DNA of 64,000 nucleotides from Paraburkholderia sp. IMGN_8 (lineage in GTDB: Bacteria; Pseudomonadota; Gammaproteobacteria; Burkholderiales; Burkholderiaceae). The position numbers and the translations under genes were made by a program. A model generated the notes under the pieces. That model worked only from the letters and a program-made list of their open reading frames with translations. It had not been told where the DNA came from and ran no database searches. Numbering within the stretch: position 1 is the stretch's first letter; the number at the start of each line of letters is the position of its first letter. This document shows, piece by piece, positions 19,072-28,181 of the stretch. The stretch is taken from NCBI RefSeq assembly GCF_038050405.1, contig NZ_CP150900.1:3782001-3846000 (forward strand). The letters are read 5' to 3'.

Positions 19072-19258
19072 TATGTGGTTTTTTTGCGCGTAGCGGGTGG
19101 GTTGGTTGTTTGCCTACGGCGTTGGGGTTTGCTTGAGCTTGTTTTGCCTGCGCGGCGCTTTTTGTCTGTGTGCCTACGGTGGTGGCCTTTCCTTGATTTC
19201 TTAGTGGTCTATTAGCGTCGCCCCTGTGCGGGGCAGGCACTTACTTTCTTTGCCGCCG

Positions 19259-20526
19259 TGTATAGACCGGGGACATAGCTGACAGGTGTGCGGGGACATG
19301 GTTGACACTTCCGGGTATTAAAACGCCCGGTCCCGACCATGCCCTGGAACGCAAGAGACACCATGAGCCTCCGACAGGAATTTGTTCATCTGGCCAGTCA
19401 GGACACCCTGACGATCACCGAGTTGTGCCAGCGCTTCAACATCAGCCGGCAGACCGGCTACAAATGGCTTAAGCGTGGCGAGAACGCGCTGTCAGATCAA
19501 TCACGGCGCCCAGCCACCAGCCCCTTGAAGACTCCCGCTGCCATGGAGCAGGAAGTGGTGCGGCTGCGCCAGGCCCATCCGCGCTGGGGCGGGCGCAAGA
19601 TCAGTCGGCGCCTGCAGGATCTGGGCTTTGAGGCGGTGCCGCAGCCCAGCACCGTGACCGACATCCTGCACCGGCATAACCTGATCCTGCCGACCGATTC
19701 AGCAATGAGCGAACCGTGGAAGCGCTTTGAACACGAGCAGCCCAACGTACTCTGGCAGATGGATTTCAAGGGTCACTTCGATACCCTCCAGAAGCAGCGT
19801 TGCAGCCCCCTGACGGTGCTGGACGACCACTCGCGTTTCAGCATCCTGCTGCGTGCCTGCGGGCCGACGGACACCTCGACCGTGCAGGCGGGATTACGTG
19901 AGGCGTTTGGGCACTACGGCCTGCCGTTGCGCATCAACACCGATAACGGCTCGCCGTGGGGTTCGCCCAGCAGTCCGGGGCAGCTTACCGAGCTGGCCGT
20001 CTGGCTGATCCGGCTGGGTATCCGTATCAGCTACAGCCGGCCGTATCACCCGCAGACCAATGGCAAGGATGAGCGGTTTCACCGTACGTTGAAGGCTGAA
20101 GTGCTGAACGGACGAAGCTTCGCTACGCAGGAGCACGTGCAACAGGAACTGGACCGCTGGCGCACCGTGTATAACTGCGAACGTCCGCACGAGGCGATTG
20201 GCATGGACACGCCGGTCAGCCGTTACAAGCCCAGCCCCCGGGCGTATCCATCGATCCTGCAGGAGCCTGAATACGGCCCGGACGACGTGGTGCTACGAGT
20301 CAGGTCAGATGGCCAGCTACGCTTTAAGGGACGGAAACTTAAGGTCTCGAACGCACTTTATGGACTGCCGGTTGCGGCACGCGCAAAGGTGGGCGAAGAC
20401 GGCGTATTTGAATTCTGGTTTGCACATCACCGCATCCTCACCCTTGACCTGAGGAGCGAGAATCACTGACCATAAAGTGTCAACGATGTCTCCGCACGTT
20501 TGTCAATCATGTCCCCGGTCTATACA
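19259..20526 (+). mobile_element. IS481-family insertion sequence with intact ends and 6-bp target duplication
   Basis: A 1268-bp element. The ends are inverted repeats starting TGTATAGACCGGGGACAT (19259) and ending with its complement (20526). Similarity continues for about 50 bp on each side with internal TTGACA-type blocks. Terminal TGT...ACA is the IS481 hallmark. CCGCCG flanks both sides (19253-19258 and 20527-20532), a perfect 6-bp target duplication. One full-length transposase gene is inside. Intact ends, target duplication and open frame indicate recent insertion. Removing it and one CCGCCG restores a continuous palindrome. Confidence 0.93.
19339..20469 (+). CDS. IS481 family transposase
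   Basis: A 376-residue DDE transposase. The N-terminal helix-turn-helix (residues 10-50, LTITELCQRFNISRQTGYKW) is followed by an HTH_21-like segment (AHPRWGGRKISRRL) and an rve integrase core. The acidic triad is visible: aspartate in WQMDFKGHF (about residue 141), aspartate in INTDNGSPWG (about 200), and glutamate in GKDERFHRTLK (about 238). The C-terminal 80 residues form the small beta-rich tail usual in this group. No frameshift is needed, so it is probably active. A second in-frame ATG at 19363 is an alternative start. Confidence 0.93.
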   Translation: MPWNARDTMSLRQEFVHLASQDTLTITELCQRFNISRQTGYKWLKRGENALSDQSRRPATSPLKTPAAMEQEVVRLRQAHPRWGGRKISRRLQDLGFEAVPQPSTVTDILHRHNLILPTDSAMSEPWKRFEHEQPNVLWQMDFKGHFDTLQKQRCSPLTVLDDHSRFSILLRACGPTDTSTVQAGLREAFGHYGLPLRINTDNGSPWGSPSSPGQLTELAVWLIRLGIRISYSRPYHPQTNGKDERFHRTLKAEVLNGRSFATQEHVQQELDRWRTVYNCERPHEAIGMDTPVSRYKPSPRAYPSILQEPEYGPDDVVLRVRSDGQLRFKGRKLKVSNALYGLPVAARAKVGEDGVFEFWFAHHRILTLDLRSENH

Positions 20527-20711
20527 CCGCCGCAAAGAAAGTAAGTGCCTGCCCCGCACAGGGGCGAAGCTAATAGACCACTAAGAAATCAAGGAAAGGC
20601 CACCACCGTAGGCACGCAGACAAAAAGCGCCGCGCAGGCAAACAAGCGCAACCAAAAGCAAAACCCACCGCCGTAGGCAAATCAACCAACCCACCCGCCA
20701 CGCGCAAAAAA

Positions 20712-22010
20712 TCACAGCGCCGCAGGCAAAATCTCCCCAATACACGTGCCAAAGCCGACCCGATATCCATCGCCCTGACACCATCCAGCCAGCGTCAGTT
20801 CATCCCCATCTTCGATAAACGCCCGCGTGCCGCCCTCCTTCAACTCCAACGGTTTCTTCCCATTCCAGGTCAGCTCCAGCAGACTGCCAAACGAATCTTC
20901 GGTCGGCCCGCTGATCGTCCCCGATCCCATCAAATCGCCAACCCGCGTATTACACCCCGACACGGTGTGATGCGCGAGTTGCTGCGCCATCGTCCAGTAC
21001 ATGTGCTTGAAATTGGTCCGCGCAATCGTACTCGCCTGCTTCGCGTGCAGCGGGCGCAACTTCACTTCCAGCGAGATATCGAAAGCATGCTTACCGTCGT
21101 GACGCAGGTACGCCAAAGGCTGCGGCTCCTGCGCCGGCTGCGCGACGCGGAACGGTTCGAGCGCGTCGAGCGTCACGATCCACGGGGAAATCGTGGTCGC
21201 GAAGGTCTTCGCGTTGAACGGGCCGAGCGGCACGTATTCCCATTGTTGAATATCACGCGCGCTCCAGTCGTTCAGCAACACCATGCCGAAAATGTGCGCT
21301 TCGGCATCGGCACATGCAATCGGCTCACCCAGGGCATTGCCCTGACCGATCACGAAACCCGTCTCCAGTTCGATATCCAGCTTACGGCACGCGCCGAACA
21401 CCGGACGCTCCCGATCGGGCAGCTTCAATTGCCCGTTGGGACGGCGCACCGGCGCGCCGCTCACCACCACCGACGAAGCGCGTCCGTTGTAACCAATTGG
21501 CATCTCCGACCAGTTCGGCAGCAGCGCATTCTTCGTATCGCGAAACATCGAACCGACGTTCGTCGCGTGCTCCTTCGACGAATAGAAATCGGTGTAGCCG
21601 GGAATCTGCACGGGCAGATGCAGTTGCGCGTCGGACTGGCGTACCAGCACCTTTGAACGCAATACCGCATCGTCGCGCAAGGTGGCGGTGTCGCGAGCCA
21701 GCAGGCTGCTCAACTGGATGCGCACGCCGCGCCATGCATCGCGGCCGAGTGAGATGAAATCGTTGAGCGTGTCGCGCGCAAACACGCCATCCTTCGACAC
21801 GTTCAGCAATCCTGCCGCTTGCAGCGCCGCCAGATCGGCGATCTCATCGCCGATCGCCACGCCCACGCGGCGCGTGGCATTGTTCCTGTCGCTGAAAACA
21901 CCGAACGGCAGATTCTGAATCGAAAAATCGTTCGTCGAATCGTTCGCCGATTCGATCCAGCTCTTGCGCGACGGATCGAGCGTCGCCTGAAGATCGCTCA
22001 ACGCGTTCAT
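20712..22010 (-). CDS. fahA: Fumarylacetoacetase
   Basis: A 432-residue enzyme for the last step of tyrosine and phenylalanine breakdown, hydrolysing fumarylacetoacetate to fumarate and acetoacetate. Visible motifs include the substrate and metal-binding residues in [29 protein letters not shown] with metal-binding Glu residues, and [21 protein letters not shown] around the Asp ligand. The ATG at 22010 overlaps the hmgA stop codon (ATGA) and has a good CCGGAG site, so translation is coupled; a longer frame to 22052 is not needed. The last residues LPAAL and the stop lie within the outer edge of element B. Length and motifs are normal. Confidence 0.95.
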   Translation of the reverse strand: MNALSDLQATLDPSRKSWIESANDSTNDFSIQNLPFGVFSDRNNATRRVGVAIGDEIADLAALQAAGLLNVSKDGVFARDTLNDFISLGRDAWRGVRIQLSSLLARDTATLRDDAVLRSKVLVRQSDAQLHLPVQIPGYTDFYSSKEHATNVGSMFRDTKNALLPNWSEMPIGYNGRASSVVVSGAPVRRPNGQLKLPDRERPVFGACRKLDIELETGFVIGQGNALGEPIACADAEAHIFGMVLLNDWSARDIQQWEYVPLGPFNAKTFATTISPWIVTLDALEPFRVAQPAQEPQPLAYLRHDGKHAFDISLEVKLRPLHAKQASTIARTNFKHMYWTMAQQLAHHTVSGCNTRVGDLMGSGTISGPTEDSFGSLLELTWNGKKPLELKEGGTRAFIEDGDELTLAGWCQGDGYRVGFGTCIGEILPAAL

Positions 22011-23353
22011 CGTTGCTCCGGATTGAAATGTTTCTTGAGACCTTGCCAGCACTCGTAGTAATCCGCCTGCAATTGCGCGGTTTCGAGCGCGAAACGGGTC
22101 GGCTTGATCAGTGTGCGGGTTTCGAACATGAAGGCCATCGTGTCGCCGACTTTCGTCGGCGTCGACGTATCGCTATGCGAAGCTTTCTCGAAGGTGTCCG
22201 CGTCCGGGCCGTGACCCGACATGCAGTTGTGCAGACTCGCGCCGCCCGGCACGAAACCCTCGGCCTTCGCGTCGTACACGCCATGCACCAGCCCCATGAA
22301 TTCACTCGCGACGTTGCGATGGAACCAGGGCGGGCGGAAGGTATCTTCGGCAGCGAGCCAGCGCGGCGGGAAGATCACGAAGTCGATCGTATCGACGCCA
22401 GGCGTATCGCTTTGCGATTGCAGCACGAGGAAAATCGACGGATCCGGATGATCGAAACTGATCGAGCCGATCGTGTTGAAGCGACGCAGGTCGTACTTGT
22501 ACGGCGCGTAATTGCCGTGCCACGCCACCACGTCGAGCGGCGAATGACCGATGTCCGCACGCCACAGATTGCCGTTCATCTTCGCGACGAGTTCGAAGTC
22601 GCCTTCGCGGTCTTCATAGGCAGCGTGCGGGCTCAGGAAGTCGCGCGGATTGGCGAGGCCGTTCGAGCCGATCGGGCCGAGATCCGGCAGACGCAGCAGC
22701 GCGCCGAAGTTCTCGCAGATGTAGCCGCGCGCCGCGCCATCCGGCAAGCTCACCGCAAAGCGGACGCCACGCGGGATCACCGCGATTTCGAACGGCTCGA
22801 CATCGAGCAGGCCGAGTTCGGTCGCGATATGCAGGCGCCCTTCCTGCGGCACGATCAGCAGTTCGCCGTCCGCGCTGTAGAAGAAGCGGTTCTTCATCGA
22901 CCGGTTCGCCGCGTACAGATGAATCGCGCAACCGTTCATCGCTTCCGCCGAACCGTTGCCCGCCATCGTTACCCAGCCGTCGACGAAATCGGTCGGCTCG
23001 GTCGGCGTCGGCAAGGGGTCCCAGCGCAACTGATTCGGCGGCGTCGGCGGCACTTCGGCGAAGTTGGCGACGAGCCGCTCCGACGGCAGCGGCGTGAACG
23101 GCTTATGCATCGCGGCCGGACGAATCCGGTATAGCCACGAACGGCGGTTATGGCCACGCGGCGCGGTGAACGCAGTGCCCGACAATTGCTCGGCATACAG
23201 GCCAAAGGCCGCGCGCTGCGGGGAATTGCGGCCTTCGGGCAGCGCGCCCGGCAATGCCTCCGTCGCGAATTCGTTCGCAAAACCCGACTGGTAGCCCGGC
23301 TCGATTTCAAGCCGCGAACTGGCGGTATTCGGCGTACGTGTTTGGGTATCCAT
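22007..23353 (-). CDS. hmgA: Homogentisate 1,2-dioxygenase
   Basis: A 448-residue Fe(II) ring-cleaving dioxygenase that converts homogentisate to maleylacetoacetate. Family landmarks are [20 protein letters not shown] near the N-terminus, [29 protein letters not shown], and the iron ligands in the C-terminal cupin ([15 protein letters not shown] and the [10 protein letters not shown] stretch). It is between its predicted transporter (47 bp upstream) and fahA (4-bp overlap), forming the homogentisate branch. A maleylacetoacetate isomerase gene is not in the visible operon. Confidence 0.96.
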   Translation of the reverse strand: MDTQTRTPNTASSRLEIEPGYQSGFANEFATEALPGALPEGRNSPQRAAFGLYAEQLSGTAFTAPRGHNRRSWLYRIRPAAMHKPFTPLPSERLVANFAEVPPTPPNQLRWDPLPTPTEPTDFVDGWVTMAGNGSAEAMNGCAIHLYAANRSMKNRFFYSADGELLIVPQEGRLHIATELGLLDVEPFEIAVIPRGVRFAVSLPDGAARGYICENFGALLRLPDLGPIGSNGLANPRDFLSPHAAYEDREGDFELVAKMNGNLWRADIGHSPLDVVAWHGNYAPYKYDLRRFNTIGSISFDHPDPSIFLVLQSQSDTPGVDTIDFVIFPPRWLAAEDTFRPPWFHRNVASEFMGLVHGVYDAKAEGFVPGGASLHNCMSGHGPDADTFEKASHSDTSTPTKVGDTMAFMFETRTLIKPTRFALETAQLQADYYECWQGLKKHFNPEQR

Positions 23354-23400
23354 ACAAGGTTCTCCGTTGATACTCGATGTGCCGACGTGAGCTGTCTACG

Positions 23401-24762
23401 TCAGGCCGTCTGCGGCGCCGCTGGGCCGCGTTGCCGCGTCGCGCCGGCCAGCGCGATCACCAGCAGCGCGGAGCAGAGCACCGGCACGGCGGCCGCATGA
23501 AAGAGCGATGCGTTCGACCAGTTCAGCGCGATCAGTTGCCCGCCGACCAGCGGCCCGATCACCGAGCCGATCCGTCCGATGCCGAGGCTCCAGCCGATGC
23601 CGGTCGAGCGCAGCGCGGTCGGATAAAAATGGCCGGCCAGCGCGTTGACAGCCGGCTGCCCGCCGACCACGCAAAAGCCGCCCGCGAACACGACGATCAG
23701 GAGCCACGGCAGCGCGTGCGCGGCTGTGCCGATGGTGCCGACCGCCAGCGCCGCGCCCGCGAAACACACGAACAGCACGCGCACGAAACCAAAGCGTTCG
23801 ATGAACCAGCCGAGCAGCAGCGTGCCGACCACGCCGCCCGTCTGCAGCACCGTACCGACGATCACTGCCGTGCTCGGCGAGTAGCCGGCATCGCGCATCA
23901 CGGTCGGCAGCCAGTTCGACAGGAAGTACAGATCGATCAGGTTCATGAAGCTGATCGCCCACAGAATCAGCGTGACCGGGCCGCGGCCGGCGCGAAACAG
24001 TTCGGCGACCGGCGCGCCGTCGTTGCCTTTCTCACGTACTACGACACGTGTGTTCGCATTGATTGGCAGCGTCGGATCGAACTTCGCGAGCCAACGCAAC
24101 GCGCGCTCGCGGCGCCCCTTGAGCACCAGAAATTGCAGCGACTCCGGCAATGCGGCCAGCATTGCGAACGCAAGCAGCAAGGGCACCGCGCCGCCGACCC
24201 AGAACACCGCGCGCCAGCCATAGGCCGGAATCAGCGCGGCGCTGATAAAGCCGCCGAGCGCCGCGCCCAGCGTGAAGCCGCACGACACCAGCATCATGCG
24301 CTTGACGCGATGCGCGGGCGTCGAGAACTCGCCGACCAGCGCCATCGCGTTCGGCATGATGCAGCCGAGCCCGAGGCCGGTGATGAAGCGCAATGCGATC
24401 AGCGCGGGGATCGTCGTGACGAACGGCGTGGCGAGCATCGACAGCGCGAAGAAGAGCGTCGCGCCGATCAGCACCGGGCGGCGGCCGATCCGGTCGGCCA
24501 GCACCGACAGGCCCAACGCGCCCAGCAGCATGCCGAACAGGCTCGCGCTGAACACCGGCCCGAGCGCCGCCTTCGACACATGCCATTCGCCGATCACGCT
24601 CGGCGCGACGTAGCCCATTGCCTGCGCATCGAAACCGTCGATCACGAGACACAGCCCGCATAGCGCAAGCAGCATCCATTGAAAGGCCGGGTGATGCGTT
24701 TCGCCGAGCACGCGCTCGACTTCGATCATGTTGGCGGCGGCCGGAGCCGGTTTGGCGCTCAT
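23401..24762 (-). CDS. AAHS-family aromatic acid:H+ symporter
   Basis: A 453-residue MFS carrier of the aromatic acid:H+ symporter group (PcaK-like). The signature of helix 1, LCLVIDGFDAQAMGYVAPS with its DGFD motif, is present around residues 38-56, as is the helix 2-3 loop LADRIGRRPVLIG and the PESLQFL motif after helix 6. As first gene of the hmgA-fahA operon it likely imports homogentisate or a precursor such as a hydroxyphenylacetate; this is inferred from context. The upstream region holds repeated ACGTAT motifs that could be operators. Confidence 0.88.
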   Translation of the reverse strand: MSAKPAPAAANMIEVERVLGETHHPAFQWMLLALCGLCLVIDGFDAQAMGYVAPSVIGEWHVSKAALGPVFSASLFGMLLGALGLSVLADRIGRRPVLIGATLFFALSMLATPFVTTIPALIALRFITGLGLGCIMPNAMALVGEFSTPAHRVKRMMLVSCGFTLGAALGGFISAALIPAYGWRAVFWVGGAVPLLLAFAMLAALPESLQFLVLKGRRERALRWLAKFDPTLPINANTRVVVREKGNDGAPVAELFRAGRGPVTLILWAISFMNLIDLYFLSNWLPTVMRDAGYSPSTAVIVGTVLQTGGVVGTLLLGWFIERFGFVRVLFVCFAGAALAVGTIGTAAHALPWLLIVVFAGGFCVVGGQPAVNALAGHFYPTALRSTGIGWSLGIGRIGSVIGPLVGGQLIALNWSNASLFHAAAVPVLCSALLVIALAGATRQRGPAAPQTA

Positions 24763-25092
24763 TGGGCTGTCCCCTCATCCTGACTGGATTGTTTGGTGGC
24801 CACGCAATTGCGGCGGGATAAGAACGCGCGCCTTCGACGCAGACGCGATCGCCCACCGCATCGGCGCGACAATTTACGTATGGTAAAACTAATTACGTAT
24901 AGTGAAATTAACGTATACCCTGAATGATCCGCCTGGAAGCCGGAGCGGCCCGTCGCACAAGCGTTCGGCCGATAACGTTATGAGCATTTTGTTCATGTAC
25001 GCGCGGTGCGGACTGCTACCATCAAGAGACGCGGCAATCGAGTCGCGTTGCCGAGCGCCGAGCGCGCACCTACTGCCATCTATTCGCCCTTC
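24763..25092. other. Divergent intergenic region, homogentisate operon / EAL protein
   Basis: 330 bp without a convincing gene. Apart from the ACGTAT cluster I see no further structure. It must hold the promoters for both directions. Confidence 0.4.
24873..24916. promoter_or_regulatory. Repeated ACGTAT motifs upstream of the homogentisate operon
   Basis: Three copies of ACGTAT at 24876, 24895 and 24911 in a short AT-rich stretch about 110 bp upstream of the transporter start. The first lies in a perfect palindrome TTTAC-N5-GTAAA (24873-24887), and the second in a related imperfect copy. The arrangement suggests binding sites for an activator or repressor. Which regulator binds is unknown; the nearest regulator gene is the IclR protein about 1.1 kb away. 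Confidence 0.5.
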
Positions 25093-25926
25093 ATGATTCC
25101 GCCGACCATCCCCGACCTCATTGCCCGCGCCGCCAATCACCCGTTTCTCGGCGAACATCTGGCGATGGGAACAGGCGTGCTTGGCGAAACCGCGCTGGCC
25201 GAATTCGACGGCATCCAACTCGGCAGCGCCTATGAGCCGATCTTCGACATCAGCGTGCATTCGTTGGCGCAGTCGCTTTCGTCGGGTCCTGAGGGCGTGG
25301 ACCGTTTCGGCGATGAACTGGGCTTTCAGGCAGTCACGCAGCGCCTCGACGGCCAACCGTTCGACATCTTCGATCCATTCGAGCGCATCGCCGACGATCA
25401 GGAACTGGTCGCACTCGACCGCATGTCACGCGCGCTGCACGCAATCAATTTCTTCGGCACGCAGCGGCATGGGCTGCTGTTTTTGCGCGTGCATGAGCGC
25501 TTGCTGAAAAGCGTGAAGTACGACCATGGACGGCATTTTTCGAGCGTGCTGGTGTCGTTCGGACTGAATCCGTCGCGCGTGGTGATCGAGTTGCCTGCGG
25601 CGGCGGTCGCGCACAAGACCTTCCTCGGCTATCTGACCAAGAGCTATCAGCGCTACGGTTTCAAGGTGGCGGGCAACCTGTCGAACGCGGGGCAGATTCT
25701 GTCGGTGTCCGATACGGCGCGGCTCGACTTCATCAAGATGGATGCGGCGGTCGCGTTGCGCGACTCGACGGTGAAGCCGCTAGTCGGCTATGCGAGCCGG
25801 CTGCGAATTCCGCTGATCTTCAATCGCGTGATGGATGGGGCGCAGTTCGATCTGCTTCAACAGTACGACGTGCGCTTCGTGCAAGGGCCGTTGTTCAACG
25901 CGCATTATCACGATCGGGCGGCTTGA
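25093..25926 (+). CDS. Degenerate EAL-domain protein
   Basis: A 277-residue protein whose body (about residues 35-270) follows the EAL phosphodiesterase fold: AYEPIFDI (compare YQPIVDL), VIELPAAAV, FIKMDAAV (compare IKID), and YDVRFVQGPLFN (compare QGYLF). The catalytic set is missing: no EAL triplet, the DDFGTG loop is replaced by KVAGNLSNAG, and the AEGVE glutamate by LIFNRVMDG. It is therefore unlikely to cleave cyclic-di-GMP and may bind a ligand or protein. I chose ATG 25093; a GTG at 25006 in frame gives a longer N-terminus. It stands alone. T- and G-rich sequence follows the stop codon. Confidence 0.75.
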   Translation: MIPPTIPDLIARAANHPFLGEHLAMGTGVLGETALAEFDGIQLGSAYEPIFDISVHSLAQSLSSGPEGVDRFGDELGFQAVTQRLDGQPFDIFDPFERIADDQELVALDRMSRALHAINFFGTQRHGLLFLRVHERLLKSVKYDHGRHFSSVLVSFGLNPSRVVIELPAAAVAHKTFLGYLTKSYQRYGFKVAGNLSNAGQILSVSDTARLDFIKMDAAVALRDSTVKPLVGYASRLRIPLIFNRVMDGAQFDLLQQYDVRFVQGPLFNAHYHDRAA

Positions 25927-26004
25927 GGCTTGGCGTTGCCGCGGCGTTTTGCTTTTAGTTTTAGTTTGAGTTTGCGTTTTGAAGGCAGCTTCTCACATTG
26001 CACT

Positions 26005-26790
26005 TCAACCCGTATCGCCCAATCGCCGCGCCAGTGCTTTTAAGCGCGGCGCCACGTTTTCCCTGAACACCTCCTCTCCCATCGACGATGCCGGCCCGCT
26101 GCAACTGAGCACCAGCCAGCGGCCTTCGCGCGGCTCGCGAAACGGCACCGCCACCGCGTTCACGTCGTCATGCCACGCGCGGAAAGAAAAACAGCAGCGC
26201 TCCCGCGCGAAGGCTTCGATCTCGACTTCAGCGTCGGCCACTAACGCCGGACCGTCTTTGCCGGCTGCCTTTTTCAGTTCGGCCAGCAAGGCCGCGCGCA
26301 CGTCGGCAGGCTGTATGGCGAGATACGCGCGCCCCATTGAACTCGTCAACATCGACAGCTTCGAACCGGACGCGAGCCCGAGCGTCAGCGCGGTTTCACT
26401 GCGGATGGTCTCGAGATAGATCATGTCGAGGCCGTCGCGGCAACCGAGCGACACCGCCGCGCCCACTTCGCGTGCGAACGTGCGCATGTGCGGGCGCGCG
26501 AGTTCGAGCGTATCGGTGCCCGACAGCAGCGCGAAACCGAGCGACAGCACACCGGCATCGAGCGCATATTTGCCTAGTGTTTCGTCCAGACGCAGATAGC
26601 CGAGCACGGTCAGCGTGTAGGCCAGACGGTTGACGGTCGCCTTCGGCAAGCCGGTGCGTTCGACGAAATCGCGGTTGCCGAGCATCGTTTCGCCCGGCTT
26701 GAACGCACGCAGCAGATCCAGTCCACGTGCGAGGGCGACGACGAATTTGCGCTCGTCGAGCGGTTCGGAGAAAGTGGATACGGGCGTCAT
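26005..26790 (-). CDS. IclR-family transcriptional regulator
   Basis: A 261-residue regulator. The N-terminal winged helix (about residues 15-75, GNRDFVERTGLPKATVNRL) is followed by the IclR ligand-binding domain (about 85-255), including the conserved SMGRAYLA and a C-terminal cysteine-containing strand. I preferred ATG 26790 to a GTG at 26802. It is divergent from gcdH with about 95 bp between the starts, so it is a likely regulator of gcdH; similar pairs are common in this group. It converges with the EAL gene. The ligand is probably a dicarboxylate or CoA-pathway intermediate, by inference. Confidence 0.88.
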   Translation of the reverse strand: MTPVSTFSEPLDERKFVVALARGLDLLRAFKPGETMLGNRDFVERTGLPKATVNRLAYTLTVLGYLRLDETLGKYALDAGVLSLGFALLSGTDTLELARPHMRTFAREVGAAVSLGCRDGLDMIYLETIRSETALTLGLASGSKLSMLTSSMGRAYLAIQPADVRAALLAELKKAAGKDGPALVADAEVEIEAFARERCCFSFRAWHDDVNAVAVPFREPREGRWLVLSCSGPASSMGEEVFRENVAPRLKALARRLGDTG

Positions 26791-26825
26791 GTGGTGATAC
26801 ACTCGGTCGTGGTTTGCAAAACATT

Positions 26826-26842
26826 GTTTCGCATAGCGGAAC
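26826..26842. promoter_or_regulatory. Imperfect palindrome between iclR-type gene and gcdH, candidate operator
   Basis: GTTTCGC-ATA-GCGGAAC matches its own complement at six of seven positions per arm. It lies in the 94-bp divergent promoter region, about 36 bp upstream of the regulator start and 43 bp upstream of the gcdH start, a position suited to control of both genes. Confidence 0.45.
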
Positions 26843-26884
26843 TTAAGTCAAGCTCAAGTCAAGTAAGGAATCAGGAGATACGCC

Positions 26885-28075
26885 ATGGCCGAGGCCGCGC
26901 AGTTTCACTGGGAAGACCCGTTGCTGCTGGATCAGCAGCTCACCGAAGACGAACGCATGGTGCGCGACGCCGCCGCCGCGTACTCGCAGGACAAGCTCGC
27001 GCCGCGCGTGCTCGAGGCGTTCCGTCATGAAAAGACCGACATCGAGATCTTCCGCGAGATGGGCGAGCTCGGTCTACTCGGTCCGACGATTCCCGAGCAG
27101 TACGGCGGCCCCGGTCTGAACTACGTGGCGTACGGCCTGATCGCGCGCGAAGTGGAGCGCGTGGACTCCGGCTACCGGTCGATGATGTCGGTGCAGTCGT
27201 CGCTGGTAATGGTGCCGATCTACGAATTCGGCTCGGACGCGCAAAAGCAGAAATACCTGCCGAAGCTCGCCACCGGCGAGTGGATCGGCTGCTTCGGCCT
27301 GACCGAACCGAACCACGGCTCCGATCCGGGCAGCATGGTCACGCGGGCAAAGAAGGTCGACGGCGGCTACTCGCTGTCGGGCTCGAAAATGTGGATCACC
27401 AATTCGCCGATCGCCGACGTGTTCGTCGTGTGGGCGAAGCTCGAAGAGAACGGCAAGGACGCGATCCGCGGCTTCATTCTCGAAAAAGGCTGGAAAGGGC
27501 TGTCGGCGCCGACCATCCATAGCAAGGTGGGCTTGCGCGCGTCGATCACCGGCGAGATCGTGCTCGACGAAGTGTTCGTGCCGGAAGAAAACCGCTTCCC
27601 GGAAGTCAGCGGCCTGCGCGGTCCGTTTACGTGCCTGAATTCGGCGCGCTACGGCATCGCCTGGGGTGCGCTCGGCGCGGCTGAATCGTGCTGGCACACG
27701 GCGCGTCAGTACGTGCTGGATCGCAAGCAGTTCGGCCGGCCGCTCGCCGCAAACCAATTGATCCAGAAGAAGCTCGCCGACATGCAAACCGAAATCACGC
27801 TCGGCCTGCAAGGCGTGCTGCGCCTCGGCCGGATGAAGGACGAAGGCACCGCGGCAGTTGAAATCACCTCGATCATGAAGCGCAATTCATGCGGCAAAGC
27901 GCTGGACATTGCGCGGCTCGCTCGCGACATGCTCGGCGGCAACGGTATTTCGGACGAGTTCGGCATTGCACGGCATCTGGTGAATCTGGAAGTGGTGAAC
28001 ACGTACGAAGGGACGCACGATATCCACGCGCTGATTCTCGGGCGCGCACAGACCGGGATTCAGGCGTTCTTCTGA
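26885..28075 (+). CDS. gcdH: Glutaryl-CoA dehydrogenase
   Basis: A 396-residue FAD flavoprotein of the acyl-CoA dehydrogenase family that oxidatively decarboxylates glutaryl-CoA to crotonyl-CoA in lysine and tryptophan breakdown. Diagnostic stretches are [53 protein letters not shown] and the C-terminal [20 protein letters not shown], in which the Glu is the catalytic base. The Arg-Ser pair in GYRSMMS is the usual glutaryl-binding region. It is preceded by a good AGGAG site and followed by a strong terminator, so it forms a single-gene unit. A CoA-transferase gene often found with it is not adjacent here. Confidence 0.95.
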   Translation: MAEAAQFHWEDPLLLDQQLTEDERMVRDAAAAYSQDKLAPRVLEAFRHEKTDIEIFREMGELGLLGPTIPEQYGGPGLNYVAYGLIAREVERVDSGYRSMMSVQSSLVMVPIYEFGSDAQKQKYLPKLATGEWIGCFGLTEPNHGSDPGSMVTRAKKVDGGYSLSGSKMWITNSPIADVFVVWAKLEENGKDAIRGFILEKGWKGLSAPTIHSKVGLRASITGEIVLDEVFVPEENRFPEVSGLRGPFTCLNSARYGIAWGALGAAESCWHTARQYVLDRKQFGRPLAANQLIQKKLADMQTEITLGLQGVLRLGRMKDEGTAAVEITSIMKRNSCGKALDIARLARDMLGGNGISDEFGIARHLVNLEVVNTYEGTHDIHALILGRAQTGIQAFF

Positions 28076-28105
28076 TGACGCGTTGCCAGTTGGCGTCGGG
28101 CGATT

Positions 28106-28139
28106 GAAAAAGGCCGGTTCTTTCGAACCGGCCTTTTTT
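28106..28139 (+). terminator. Intrinsic terminator after gcdH
   Basis: AAAAAGGCCGGTT, a short TTTCG-like loop, then AACCGGCC and six Ts. A GC-rich stem with a flanking A-run and T-run, so it can work in both directions; the peroxiredoxin gene converges from the right. Confidence 0.9.
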
Positions 28140-28181
28140 CGTTGCAGCGCCGCGGCTTTATACCGCGGCTTCCCGCGCAGC

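Larger units (their letters stand above)
19075..20730. repeat. Long palindromic intergenic element B (loop-less form, interrupted by an IS)
   Basis: Left arm about 19075-19258, right arm about 20527-20730. The two arms are near-complete reverse complements of about 190 bp: GCCTGCGCGGCGCTTTTTGT, GTGCCTACGGTGGTGGCCTT and TGCGGGGCAGGCACTTACTT each have their complement on the right. Unlike A and C, the arms run straight into one another at the tip, with no loop module. The IS481-type element sits at that tip. The repeat spans the whole convergent gap between the lipoprotein and fahA, and its right edge includes the last fahA codons. Confidence 0.85.
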
